DNA of 64,000 bases from Nakaseomyces glabratus (taxonomy: Eukaryota; Ascomycota; Saccharomycetes; Saccharomycetales; Saccharomycetaceae). The stretch lies in assembly GCF_010111755.1 (NCBI RefSeq), contig NC_088962.1, positions 1,054,001 through 1,118,000 of the forward strand, written 5' to 3'. Position 1 is the stretch's first letter. Each line of letters starts with the position of its first letter. This document shows positions 9,693 through 21,000 of the stretch, one piece after another. The notes under the pieces are model-generated. The model was given only the letters and a program-made list of their open reading frames with translations, ran no database searches and had not been told where the DNA came from. The translations under genes and the position numbers were made by a program.

Positions 9693-9954
9693 ACTAGTAT
9701 CTCTGAACTTATAAATATCCTGTAATTTCTTTAACTGCCAGTTAACCCATTAGCTATTACTTGTTAATGTTTCAATGGATCAAAAATTTTGAGCTTTTTT
9801 TTTTTCAACGTTGATGTCGCCTTAATATATAAAGGAAGCTTCAATGAAAAGTTACTTTAAAGCTCTGTCAATTCCTTTCCAGTTGTATAACAAGCAAGCA
9901 TTTGACAGTTTGTGAGTTAGGTAAACTTGTTTGCTACAGTTATTATCAATAGAG

Positions 9955-10806
9955 ATGTTCAGACCAGTCTTGAGGAGATCTTTAGCTAGACCTATGAGGG
10001 CAGCTCCTTTGATGAGGTTGTCGATGAGAATGCAATCTACTGTCCCACCTCCACAGAGGTCCAATGTTAATGTTAAGAAATGGGGGTTGTTGGTTCTGGG
10101 TGCTCTTGCGGTTGGTACTACTATCTACTCTGTGAGCAACGAGAAAGGTGAGCCAAAGGAGTTTTTGGAAGCTGAGAAGAGAGCTGGCAAGCAAGAGAAG
10201 CAAGCTGGGCCAGCGTTTAGCGAAGATCAGGTGTCTGTGATCTTTGTGTTGGGTGGTCCTGGTGCTGGTAAAGGTACACAGTGTGCCAAGCTAGTCAACG
10301 ATTACAAGTTTGTCCACTTATCCGCTGGTGATCTGCTTCGTGCTGAGCAAAACCGTGAAGGGTCTGAGTTCGGTGAGTTGATTAAGCACTACATCAAGGA
10401 GGGTCTTATTGTGCCGCAGGAGATTACGCTATCTCTATTGCAAAAGGCTATCAAGGAGAATTACGAGAAGAACTACACAAAATTCTTAGTCGACGGGTTC
10501 CCAAGAAAGATGGACCAGGCATTGTCCTTCGAGAAACAGATTGTGCCAAGCAAATTTACACTGTTCTTTGAGTGCCCTGAGCAAGTCATGTTGGAGAGAC
10601 TGTTAGAGCGTGGTAAGACTTCCGGCAGAGCCGATGACAACATCGAGTCCATCAAGAAGAGATTCCGCACCTTCGAAGAGACTAGCATGCCAGTGGTCCG
10701 TTACTTTGACTCTCAGGACAAAGTCGTCAAAGTTAGATGCGACCACCCAGTCGAAGACGTGTACAATCAAGTCAAGCAAGCTCTGACTGCCAAGAACATC
10801 AAATAG
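9955..10806 (+). CDS. URA6: UMP/CMP kinase Ura6 with an N-terminal mitochondrial-type extension
   Basis: 283 residues from the ATG at 9955. Residues about 88-283 are a nucleoside-monophosphate kinase: P-loop GGPGAGKGTQ at 100-109, HLSAGDLLRAEQ, FLVDGFPRKMDQA, LLERGKTSGRADDN and a C-terminal RCDHPVEDVY. This enzyme phosphorylates UMP, an essential step of pyrimidine synthesis. S. cerevisiae Ura6 is about 204 residues and starts near this core. Here about 80 more residues precede it: an Arg/Ser/Leu-rich start without acidic residues (MFRPVLRRSLARPMR) and one hydrophobic segment (WGLLVLGALAVGTTIYSV). That looks like a mitochondrial presequence plus an inner-membrane anchor. An in-frame ATG at 9931 would add eight residues (MLQLLSIE) that spoil the presequence. 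Confidence 0.9.
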   Translation: MFRPVLRRSLARPMRAAPLMRLSMRMQSTVPPPQRSNVNVKKWGLLVLGALAVGTTIYSVSNEKGEPKEFLEAEKRAGKQEKQAGPAFSEDQVSVIFVLGGPGAGKGTQCAKLVNDYKFVHLSAGDLLRAEQNREGSEFGELIKHYIKEGLIVPQEITLSLLQKAIKENYEKNYTKFLVDGFPRKMDQALSFEKQIVPSKFTLFFECPEQVMLERLLERGKTSGRADDNIESIKKRFRTFEETSMPVVRYFDSQDKVVKVRCDHPVEDVYNQVKQALTAKNIK

Positions 10807-11444
10807 GCAAAACTCATCTGCTGAAATGCTGATGGTCCAGTTAATCTGCAAGACCATAACGAAATGTAAATGAAAAAAGAAAAAGAGATAAAAAAATAGC
10901 ATAACAAGAGAACTTAGTAGGAATATAGACACTTGATATACAACTCTAGAAAGCAATCTATATACAGTATTACACTATTCTACTCTTAAGACATGAGTAA
11001 GTTAACAATTCACACGTGATCTACACTTGCTATGTGTTCCTTTTTGTCTTTCCACTATTTTCGGGGAACAACGCGAATTTGCCGGATTTCAGTGAGAACA
11101 AAGGAAAATTGGGAATAATGGCCATGATAATAGTGAATTGTTTTAATATAAACCGGTATTGGCTCTGTATATATCTCCAAAAGACACAATTGAACGAGAG
11201 CTGTACTGGCAACTGACATACACGACATCCTGGAGGATTTTAGCTTTGATATTTTTCGAATCCCCAGATATTTAAAGGTGAAGAGTCAAGATTTTACTAT
11301 CAAACCTATCACACTGATAAAGTTTTGTGGTTGAACTAGCTTGAGCTTTTGATTAGTGCTATTGTTGAAAGAAGAAAGAAAGCTATTTTTCATAGTGTCT
11401 GATTAGGTAGTTTAGAAAGTGATTTATCTATTATCAGGGCGAAC
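10807..11444. promoter_or_regulatory. URA6 3' region and PAN3 promoter
   Basis: 638 bp without a convincing gene. An E-box CACGTG (Cbf1/Pho4-type) lies at 11013-11018 inside CACACGTGAT. Purine-rich tracts (GAAAGAAGAAAG) precede the PAN3 start. Confidence 0.45.
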
Positions 11445-13598
11445 ATGGACAAGATAAACCCTGATTGGGCGCGAGATGTACCCTGTCGAAATGTCATCAT
11501 ATATGGTTTTTGTAAGAAGAAAACTGAAGGATGCCCGTTTAAGCATGATGATGACGATATAGCTACTCCTACCTCGACTCCCAAGGTTGCAGATACCGTG
11601 CCTGCCCCATCTGGAGTGATTCAACAACCTTCCAAGATATCAGTGAGTTCCTTACCTTCCCTCAATTCTCAACCGAGTAGTACTGCCCCAACGAGTGCTC
11701 CTAATGCTACTGCACATACTGGGTCGAAGTCACAGGTACCGAAATTCAATGCAAAAGCCTCGGCAAGTTTCACACCGATGTCGAAAGCTGCAGATGGAAC
11801 ACAGGAGACACAGGCACCATACCTTGAAAGTCCTGTAGCAGGTTCGCCAGGGCCTATATTAAAAGCGGGTACACCGGTGAGTTTCATGCAACCCAACATA
11901 TATTCTACTACTCCTGTGCCATCACCAGCATCGATGGCTATGCCTAATGTGGTAATGCCACCAAACGATATGGGAAGTCCCGATTTGGGTTTACAACAGC
12001 AATCACATATGGTGAATCTTGATGGCTCCATACAGCAAAACTATCAAGAAAGACCAAATGTTTTAATGAGAGACTCATCCATGCCGCTGACAATGGGGAC
12101 ATCTGGTAGCAGGCCAATGCTTGATCAACAGATACATTCAATTTCGGGACTCAGTAACACTTCGGGGCCGCAACCGCCTGGTCTACTACAGAGTATGAAT
12201 GGTGCTTCTATGGATATGGGTCTTCCAATGAATCTTCGGTATCCTACGATATATCCACCAACACACAGCATTTTACAATATCATTTATACGCACCCGACC
12301 CTCCGCCCCAGCTTGAAATAGCCTTAAAAGAGAATGAAAGGACTCCACGAATGCTATTCATACCTAATGACCTTCGAGAAGAACTGGTAAAGAGAAATCT
12401 TGCATCACTACAATTATTTCCTTCAGGAGGTAATTTACCTCATATAGTCAAGGACTATTTTGGCCTTGTACCACTTGATTTTCATCAGCGCTCAAGTGTG
12501 AAGGATAGGTACAAGAAACACAAGAATTCATTGTATAAAGTATTTTCCAATGTTGATGGGCGTATTTATTTGCTGAGAAGAATCCACGATGTAAATATAA
12601 GTGATCCTACGATTATCTCAAAGACTTTTCAAAAATGGAGTAAGATAGACTCATCCAATGTTGTTGCATTGAAAGATCTTTTCTTGACCACGGCCTTCGG
12701 AGATTCATCCCTAGGAATAGTGTATGATTACTATCCAAATGCTACTTCTTTATATGAAGCTCACTTCGTGAACTATCCAACAGTTGAAGTAACTGAAGAT
12801 TTACTTTGGAGTTATGCTGTCCAAATACTAAACGGCTTGAGAGAGATTCATAACACTAATGGTGTCAACATCGGCGACCTTGATTGCGATAAAATCATAC
12901 TCACTGGGAAGGGTAGAATAAAAATATCAGCTGGGGCAGAGTATGACATAATGAATATGTGTTGTCCTGAAGATAATGAAGACGATGATAATGAGGAAAA
13001 GCTGAGGAAAAGGAACTTTGTAGACCTTGGTGAAATCTTATTCAAGCTAGCTTCCAAGATGTGTAATTGTCATGGAAAGGATGTTGCAAATTTGGCACAA
13101 GTATCTGAGAAATTGAAGAACCTTATCAAGTCTTTGGCTTTCGAACAATTACATGATTATGTCAATGTTGCAACTATTATTGAAAAGTACATTGGTTTAG
13201 ATGTAGTATTTAAGGTGATGGAAGCTCAGCAAACATATTCAGAGTATGCAGAAAATGTGCTCTCGCGAGAGCTAGAGAATGGCCGTTTATTCAGACTAAT
13301 ATGTAAACTTAACTTCATCTTTGGTCGTGTTGAAAATCGTTTGGACATCAACTGGTCCGAACCAGGTGACAAATTTGTCATCGTTCTATTCTATGACTAC
13401 GTGTTTCATCAAATTGATCCAAATACAGGGAAACCAGTCACTGACCTGACCCATGTGCTGAGATGTTTGAATAAACTTGATGCTGGAGTTGAGGAAAATA
13501 TACTATTAGTCACTCCTGATGAGCTGAATACTGCTGTAGTTTCATATAAGAAAGTGAAGGAACTTGTGGACAAGACATTCAGGGCTATGACCCTATGA
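11445..13598 (+). CDS. PAN3: Pan3, regulatory subunit of the Pan2-Pan3 poly(A) nuclease
   Basis: 717 residues; S. cerevisiae Pan3 has about 679. An N-terminal CCCH zinc finger has Cys14, Cys23, Cys30 and His34 (spacing C-x8-C-x6-C-x3-H; CRNVIIYGFC, then GCPFKH). A long Pro/Ser/Thr/Gln/Met-rich linker (about 45-270) follows and should contain the poly(A)-binding-protein contact. From about 280 comes the pseudokinase domain (KVFSNVDGRIYLLRRIHD, YDYYPNATSLYEAHF, then LWSYAVQILNGLREIH), then a coiled coil and the C-terminal knob. Pan3 binds Pab1 and recruits Pan2 to trim mRNA poly(A) tails in the cytoplasm. The order URA6-PAN3 matches YKL024C-YKL025C. Confidence 0.93.
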   Translation: MDKINPDWARDVPCRNVIIYGFCKKKTEGCPFKHDDDDIATPTSTPKVADTVPAPSGVIQQPSKISVSSLPSLNSQPSSTAPTSAPNATAHTGSKSQVPKFNAKASASFTPMSKAADGTQETQAPYLESPVAGSPGPILKAGTPVSFMQPNIYSTTPVPSPASMAMPNVVMPPNDMGSPDLGLQQQSHMVNLDGSIQQNYQERPNVLMRDSSMPLTMGTSGSRPMLDQQIHSISGLSNTSGPQPPGLLQSMNGASMDMGLPMNLRYPTIYPPTHSILQYHLYAPDPPPQLEIALKENERTPRMLFIPNDLREELVKRNLASLQLFPSGGNLPHIVKDYFGLVPLDFHQRSSVKDRYKKHKNSLYKVFSNVDGRIYLLRRIHDVNISDPTIISKTFQKWSKIDSSNVVALKDLFLTTAFGDSSLGIVYDYYPNATSLYEAHFVNYPTVEVTEDLLWSYAVQILNGLREIHNTNGVNIGDLDCDKIILTGKGRIKISAGAEYDIMNMCCPEDNEDDDNEEKLRKRNFVDLGEILFKLASKMCNCHGKDVANLAQVSEKLKNLIKSLAFEQLHDYVNVATIIEKYIGLDVVFKVMEAQQTYSEYAENVLSRELENGRLFRLICKLNFIFGRVENRLDINWSEPGDKFVIVLFYDYVFHQIDPNTGKPVTDLTHVLRCLNKLDAGVEENILLVTPDELNTAVVSYKKVKELVDKTFRAMTL

Positions 13599-16500
13599 AT
13601 GCAAATGTTTCAATACTTGGTTGTTTTATTTTACATTCAGGATTCCCTTTACAATGTACAAACTATAAATAATATTTTACATAATTTGTACAAGGAAAAG
13701 ATGCATTATAGATTTTACTAGAAATAAGTTTCTTTTTTGTGATTATGTAGAGTGGTCTTGTGCAATTTGACCTAGATGTTATATCGTCTCTTTAACTTGA
13801 AGAATTAAACTCCCGATGTAGATTCACTAATATTAGCATTGCGATTTTAAGGTAATAAAAAACATACTCGAATGTTAGCAGTAATTAATGGATCTAATAT
13901 TTTTTTTTCATTAACAATCAGCAACAATCGTTTGTACGATGAGTAGGCGGGTTAAATAGAACTTATATTTTAATATATCAAGTGTGTTCGGCAAAATATC
14001 GTAGGATATCTTCTTTCGACAACAAGGGGCTCAGTGTATTTATTTGTGAGACAATGGTATTCTTTACTTTTTGTTTTTATGGGGCTCATTGTAATTGTTA
14101 GTATTCTACAGCTGTGCTCAAGAAGTCCAGAGGTAAAGATCACTGGTGCTGGAGACTATATTTGACTACCAAAACATAAACTACACGTATATAATGACAA
14201 TAAATTTATTCACCAAATTGGCGGTAAAACCCGATGTTTGATCTCTTTTCTACATGAAGTAGTTATTTCTTGATAGTATAACAAAATGGTGCATATATCT
14301 TACGATGTATAGTTAAGTCTCGCAATATAAGGAATTAACTACCTCATCCCAAAATTTCATGTGAAAGACCATAATCATGGTTGAAGCGGTAGCCCGATCC
14401 TAATTATAGCAACAGTTTGTTGTACAAGTGACATCACCATTTGAAAAAGTCCATAATTGTCGTGAATACCTCAAGGTGAAAATGAAAATGAAACTTCAAA
14501 TTGCTGGAATGTCACAGCAATTGTAGATTATTCTTTTCCTATTCAATTGTTCCCCGTGCGAGGTTTTTCTCCCAGAAATTCTAGATTGAGAGATATTCAT
14601 CTTCTATTTCAAACAGTAAAGTGTCATTCGTCAAAATTCTCAACATTTGCCATCAGTTTCACGTAATCGCATCTCAGTCTCCAGTCTTATTACCGGGTTG
14701 TCTTGCAGAGACGATTAATCTACCCACACACGAGATGCTCTTAAGATTGAGTAACAAGTGATATTTTATCTACCCAAAAAGGGAAAAGGAAGGAAAGTTG
14801 ATATACCGATAGACTACTCTGAAAAAGGAGATCCCTATTTCTTCTTTATTTAGATTCCCGAAACAAAATGACTATGATTCTCCCGGCACTCTAATTTCTA
14901 AAGATTTGAAGCTTAACAGATCCCGGATCAACACTTTTTTATTTTTCTCGTTGTGCAGGATTCTTCAGACTAGAGACTGTACTGGATAAATTAGAGATGT
15001 GTGTGTGTGTGTGTAGTCATTTTTGTTTCTCTCTCCTACACAGAAAATCTGTTAATCTTTAATATTTTGCGGCATTTACGAGATAAACGCATGGAAGACC
15101 AAACTAAGGTCAGAATGAGAGAGGGATGGAGAGAGAGAGGAGTGCACAATCGGTAGATTTTCCAGACATGTGAAAATGCTCCTCAGAGGAATTCTGGGGG
15201 TGGATGGACTATCTCATCTTTAACATTAATATGTCGTGGGAAATACCCGTATACATAGAAGTGATATGAAATAAAAGAGGGGATAAGCTTTTGTTAAAGG
15301 ACTCACTGTATGTCCTAATGCAGCAGTTTCTTGGGCAATACAGATCAATACCATTGTTCCCTGCGCATGTTTACAGCAACATCTCACTTTGTTCTGGCTC
15401 TGGACTGGAAGTGATCTGTATTGCCACTTTGTCGCAATTTTTTTTCCTGAAGACACCCACGGGGGAGGGGGGGATTGTGAACCAGCAAAGATACTTTATC
15501 ACTACACTCTTGGTCAGGGAATCTCTTAGGGCTTCCACTCAATGGCTCTATTGCCACGAATAAAATGCCGTGGACATTAGTACTATCCAATAGGATAAGG
15601 TTATGTAAATTTCTTTTTTTGTATGACTAATGAGCTTGTGAGTATGTTTCTCTGTGTACACATATTTTCCTATTTTGGACATATTTTCTCATCCCCTGTT
15701 TACCCAAGTAAAAAGCAAGCTGACCAGCAAGCACAGAGACGGGACTGTGGCACGGCTAGTATTTCAGATTGAATCCATTCCTTTCATTCCCCATAACATC
15801 TGTCCTAGAGCCCATTCACTGAGCATCTGACTTTTCCTTTTAATGTCCCTATCAGCCTCAAAGAATCATTTATCTTTGCCACCCATTCTCCCCTTCTCTG
15901 CTCCTAAGAGATGGTCACCTTCCACCCCCCCATGTAGAAACTCTAGTAGAGAAGCAAACATAAGTACACCTTTTCTTTTGTTTACATCTTTATTTGATCC
16001 CTAGAAATGGAAGCATACCTTGCAGTGCTATGGCTTGGTCTCCAAGATCTCGTATTCGGAAGTACCACATTTTGTTTTTGTAACGGCCGGATACAGGAAA
16101 TATAAATACTCGATGAGGCTAGAAATCCCCGGGGACCCCCCCGATCTCTCAATCTCCTTTTTGTTCTTGCAAGCCGCTTCCGGATTCCTACAAAGGAAGG
16201 AACAAAAAAAAGGAAAGAAATTCTTCGACAGGCCTTTGTTTGAGGGTGGTGTCCTGATGGTCTACATCAATGCCTAACCCATCACCTTGTTCCACACTTC
16301 AAAACTGGCTTCTCAATTTTTTTACTGGAATTACTCCCGATCCATACAATTTTGTCAGTTTCTGCGGTATATTCTTAGTTTTTTTTGGGGGGGGGAGCTT
16401 CCCAAATACTTCTTTCAAGCAACGGGAATCTGTAATAGAATGGGTTCTGCCATCATCCGTCGTTGTAACGGCCTCTATTCGATGACGGAACTTTTCCTAG

Positions 16501-18024
16501 CATTCATTCTTTTCTTCTTTCACTTTTTTGTCAAGGTGAGATATCCAGAAACACCTGTAGGGCTTCAACCAAAGGTGTCTTACTATTTCAACCAGATGAA
16601 CAATAATGAATTTTTTTTTTTTTTTTGTTCTTTGTTCTTTGTTCTCTAAGACTATCTAATTGGCACCTACAATGCCTGTAGCTTCTCTGATTCAGCATTA
16701 CCAATTTTTTCGTGAAAGTTCTTGCTGATTAGCCCATAATTAACGGTTTTCGATGATTTAGTAATACACACTGCAAACAAACACCTGCACAAACAACACA
16801 GATATGGCTTAACAGTTCTCGAGACCTAGCCATCTTTTCTTTAAAATTAATTAAGCGATAGATTTCTAGTTGACCAAACAAAAAACAAAGACAAAAGCTA
16901 CTAAATAACAAACCATTCAATAGGTGTGAAAAAAATAATAACTCCTGCGGTTTAGTGTGCACAATAGTAGAAAAGATGAACAGTCCCACAATAGCAGAAA
17001 AGGGAAATTAAAATACAACAACCAAAAAAAAAAACACAAACAAGAATTTTACTAGATCTTTCACTGTGTGCCTCTCCTGCCCCGTCCCATCCATCGCATC
17101 ACTCATCTATTGTGAATGGTAGGGGGAAACCAAGTTAAATAAGCTGGGATCGATGTCAATCGGAATAACTTGTAAGAACAGAATTATATCGAAATGAGGG
17201 AGAAAAAAACTTTTTTCTCTTTCACAACTCCATTGAATGATTATATATATCTTGTAAGACTGGAAGCTTAAACTCCCTTGTGATTATATAAAGTTAAAAC
17301 ATACTTCTCCACATATATTTTTTTTAACTCTTTCTTTAAATTTGCTGATTTTGCTCTTGCATTTATTTCAACTTTCAAAACTACCCCCCAAAAGCACATT
17401 TTATTCCAACCTTTTACTTACATTTCCACCAGCATCAAAGAATAATAGCATTCAAGAGATAGCACACAAGTTATAAAGATAATCAATACTAAGCTTTTTT
17501 TGAATTCTCAAGAACTTGATTTTTTTTTTGCTAATCTCCCCTTCCCACAAAACACCAAAGCAAGGTCATATTCAAACTAGTTATCTTTCTCATAAAAGTA
17601 AGACTAAAAAAATAGTTACTGAATCCTGCTTATATTTGTGGTTATACTTGTGGTTATACCAGGCGCAAGAGATAAAGTAGTAGAAACATCAACTTACTAC
17701 AAGATAGCTCCGCGTTTAGAAGCACATCCCCATTTGTTTACACGCAGACCGCATCTACTCTAAGGCGCTAAAAACTCCCTTTTTTTTTGTTTTTTGGTCA
17801 CACTTTCGCATTTCTTCGCCCTCAGCGGATTACACAATTGCATTCTGTACGCAGCCGTGTGTGTGTGTCTGCCCAAAAAACTTTAGTCTGTGAGAAGTCG
17901 GCGGCTACTTTAATTAATTTGCTACCGCTTTTTCTAAGGAAAATCCAAGATCTGGAAGTACCCAGCGAGGACAAGACTACAAACCAAGAAAAAAAAATTT
18001 ATATAAAAGGACATACAAATAATA
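13599..18024. other. 4.4-kb gene-free region upstream of adhesin 1
   Basis: No ORF here looks coding: the open frames are short, overlap on both strands and have poor composition. It holds many poly(T)/pyrimidine runs (for example 16610-16628, 17519-17530 and 17781-17798), G- or C-runs (15462-15473, 16387-16396), a (GT)8 run at 14999-15014 and a perfect hairpin (AATTGCTG/CAGCAATT) at 14499-14522. It probably contains the PAN3 terminator and a very long promoter for the adhesin. Long upstream regions are typical of yeast cell-wall adhesin genes. No tRNA or snoRNA was recognised. Confidence 0.5.
14999..15014. repeat. Dinucleotide repeat (GT)8
   Basis: A perfect GT run in the gene-free region upstream of adhesin 1. 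Confidence 0.85.
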
Positions 18025-21000
18025 ATGAATCCTTCTTTCATCATATTTTTTTTCCTGCAAATACTAGTACGGTCGGTACGGGCTGATGTTACAATATCAG
18101 CGGACCAGACCGCTAGCACCGACGTGCTGTACTCTGAGCCTGTGAGTATATTAAAGGACGTCAAGTACACCGTGAATGCGGATACCCTACAGTTCACTAA
18201 CGGTCTGAATAATGCCGGTACGCTGGTCTTTGCAGATACAGTAGGTTCCGACGCCGAGCAAAAGTTAGTTGTCTCCAACGGGGACTTCATAAACAGTGGT
18301 GAAGTCGATGTTACATGTAACTCAGTCACCACTCCCTCGTACATGTTCAACGTCGCGAATTTCAAGAATGAAGGTACCATGTATTTCAAAGGTACTCAGA
18401 ACGGTGTGCAATACGGTGCTAACCAAGTCACACTGATATCAACAACCGAGAGTATTGTGAATGATGGGTCTATGACCTTTGATGGTATCGAAAATGCATA
18501 CTTGAAATCCAGCGGTACTATTACAAACAACGGTAAGATAAGTGTCCAGTACAACTCAGGTTTTGCCGTGAGTCAGTCCATCTTAGGTTCAGGTAGTATC
18601 GAACTGGGCTTAGCTACCACACTGTGGTTTGATGACCCTAGTAACACCGACATTAGTGGCCAAAAAGTTATCCAAACGGAAGGTTCAGTGATCGTTTTCG
18701 ACACCACAAAATTGACGAAGCCTTTCACAGTTAATTTCGGTAAATTTGGTGGACAGAATCTGTTCGCTGTAACTACACCAGTAACAAGTACCAGCTATGA
18801 TAGTATCACTGGTATCCTCACAATTAAAGTGAATGGGCAAGATATTAGCCTTGTACTAGGAACTAATTTGGACCCATTCGGTTTTATCGCTTCACCTGTT
18901 AGTAACCCAGTTACCTCGCCATTGGATGGTCAACAGCATCAGATTTACACAATTGTATATTCTGGTGTGAGCGTTCCACCATTACCATCTCCAGAAACAA
19001 AAACAATCACTGAGAAAGGTGTAGAACACGAAGTTGTCGTTTCTTATATCTCAACTACCAGTGATAACCAATTGGTAACCATCACTACAACGTCGACTAT
19101 CATTCCACCATTTCCAAAAGGCACCACATCTTTACTTGTTGAGAATGATGTGACCATATATGATGTCTATTCCTATTTCATTGCCACAAATGATCAAGGT
19201 GCTGAGTATACTGCAACTACTATTTTAAGTTATTCTCCACCTGCCCCTACCACAGTAACCATCTACCAGAACCATGAACACATTCAAGAGGTTTATTCGT
19301 ACTACATTACTGTTGATGGAGAAGGAAAGATTATAACGGAAAGCAAATTGGTTTCCTCAACAATCAGTTATGATCCAGCTCCGGGACCTGAGACGAAGAT
19401 CGTTGATCTGGGCAACGAAGTTACTGAATATGATGTGATATCATACTACACTACTGTTGATGAGAACGGCAAAGTGATCACAACGAGTACAGTGGACAAG
19501 TTCAGTCCACCACCAGTATCGACTATTACTATCTATGAGAACCACGAGCACATAGTTGATGTGTACTCGTACTTCATCACAGTTGATGGAGACGGTAAGA
19601 TTATTACTGACAGCAAGATTATTTCGTCTTCAATCAGTTATGATCCAGCTCCTGGACCTGAGACGAAGATCGTTGATCTAGGCAACGAAGTTACTGAATA
19701 TGATGTGATATCATACTACACTACTGTTGATGAGAACGGCAAAGTGATCACAACGAGTACAGTTGACAAGTTCAGTCCACCACCAGTATCGACTATTACT
19801 ATCTATGAGAACCACGAGCACATAGTTGATGTGTACTCGTACTTCATCACAGTTGATGGAGACGGTAAGATTATTACTGACAGCAAGATTATTTCGTCTT
19901 CAATCAGTTATGATCCAGCTCCTGGACCTGAGACGAAGATCGTTGATCTAGGCAACGAAGTTACTGAATATGATGTGATATCATACTACACTACTGTTGA
20001 TGAGAACGGCAAAGTGATCACAACAAGTACCACTACGAAGTACAGTCCTCCACCTTTGACTGTGACCGCCACTACTGCGTCTGACTATGTTGAGAGCGAC
20101 TGGATCTCATTCTTCATCACAGTTGATGAGAAGGGAGACATTGTTACCAGCAGCACTCTGTTCAATGCCACTCGTGACTACAAGTTGCCTGAGGCCCCAC
20201 ACACTTCGTTTGGCCCTGCACCTCCAGTGGAGACGCACACAGTTGTTCTTGAGAACAACATGACGAACTACGAGGTTGTATCTTACTGGACCACCACCAA
20301 CGAGTTTGGTGGGTTGATCACCACGAGCAGCACCAGCACGTACAGCGCTCCACCTTTGACTGTGACCGCCACTACTGCGTCTGACTATGTTGAGAGCGAC
20401 TGGATCTCATTCTTCATCACAGTTGATGAGAAGGGAGACATTGTTACCAGCAGCACTCTGTTCAATGCCACTCGTGACTACAAGTTGCCTGAGGCCCCAC
20501 ACACTTCGTTTGGCCCTGCACCTCCAGTGGAGACGCACACAGTTGTTCTTGAGAACAACATGACGAACTACGAGGTTGTATCTTACTGGACCACCACCAA
20601 CGAGTTTGGTGGGTTGATCACCACGAGCAGCACCAGCACGTACAGCGCTCCACCTTTGACTGTGACCGCCACTACTGCGTCTGACTATGTTGAGAGCGAC
20701 TGGATCTCATTCTTCATCACAGTTGATGAGAAGGGAGACATTGTTACCAGCAGCACTCTGTTCAATGCCACTCGTGACTACAAGTTGCCTGAGGCCCCAC
20801 ACACTTCGTTTGGCCCTGCACCTCCAGTGGAGACGCACACAGTTGTTCTTGAGAACAACATGACGAACTACGAGGTTGTATCTTACTGGACCACCACCAA
20901 CGAGTTTGGTGGGTTGATCACCACGAGCAGCACCAGCACGTACAGCGCTCCACCTTTGACTGTGACCGCCACTACTGCGTCTGACTATGTTGAGAGCGAC

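Noticed and set aside
8884..9714. A 276-residue plus-strand frame opposite the SKA1-type gene
   Set aside because: Its Phe/Leu/Ser-rich product is the complement of Lys/Glu-rich codons on the other strand, a typical shadow.
11016..11216. Frames of about 60 residues on both strands between URA6 and PAN3
   Set aside because: They mirror each other on opposite strands in AT-rich promoter DNA; there is no sign of selection on either.
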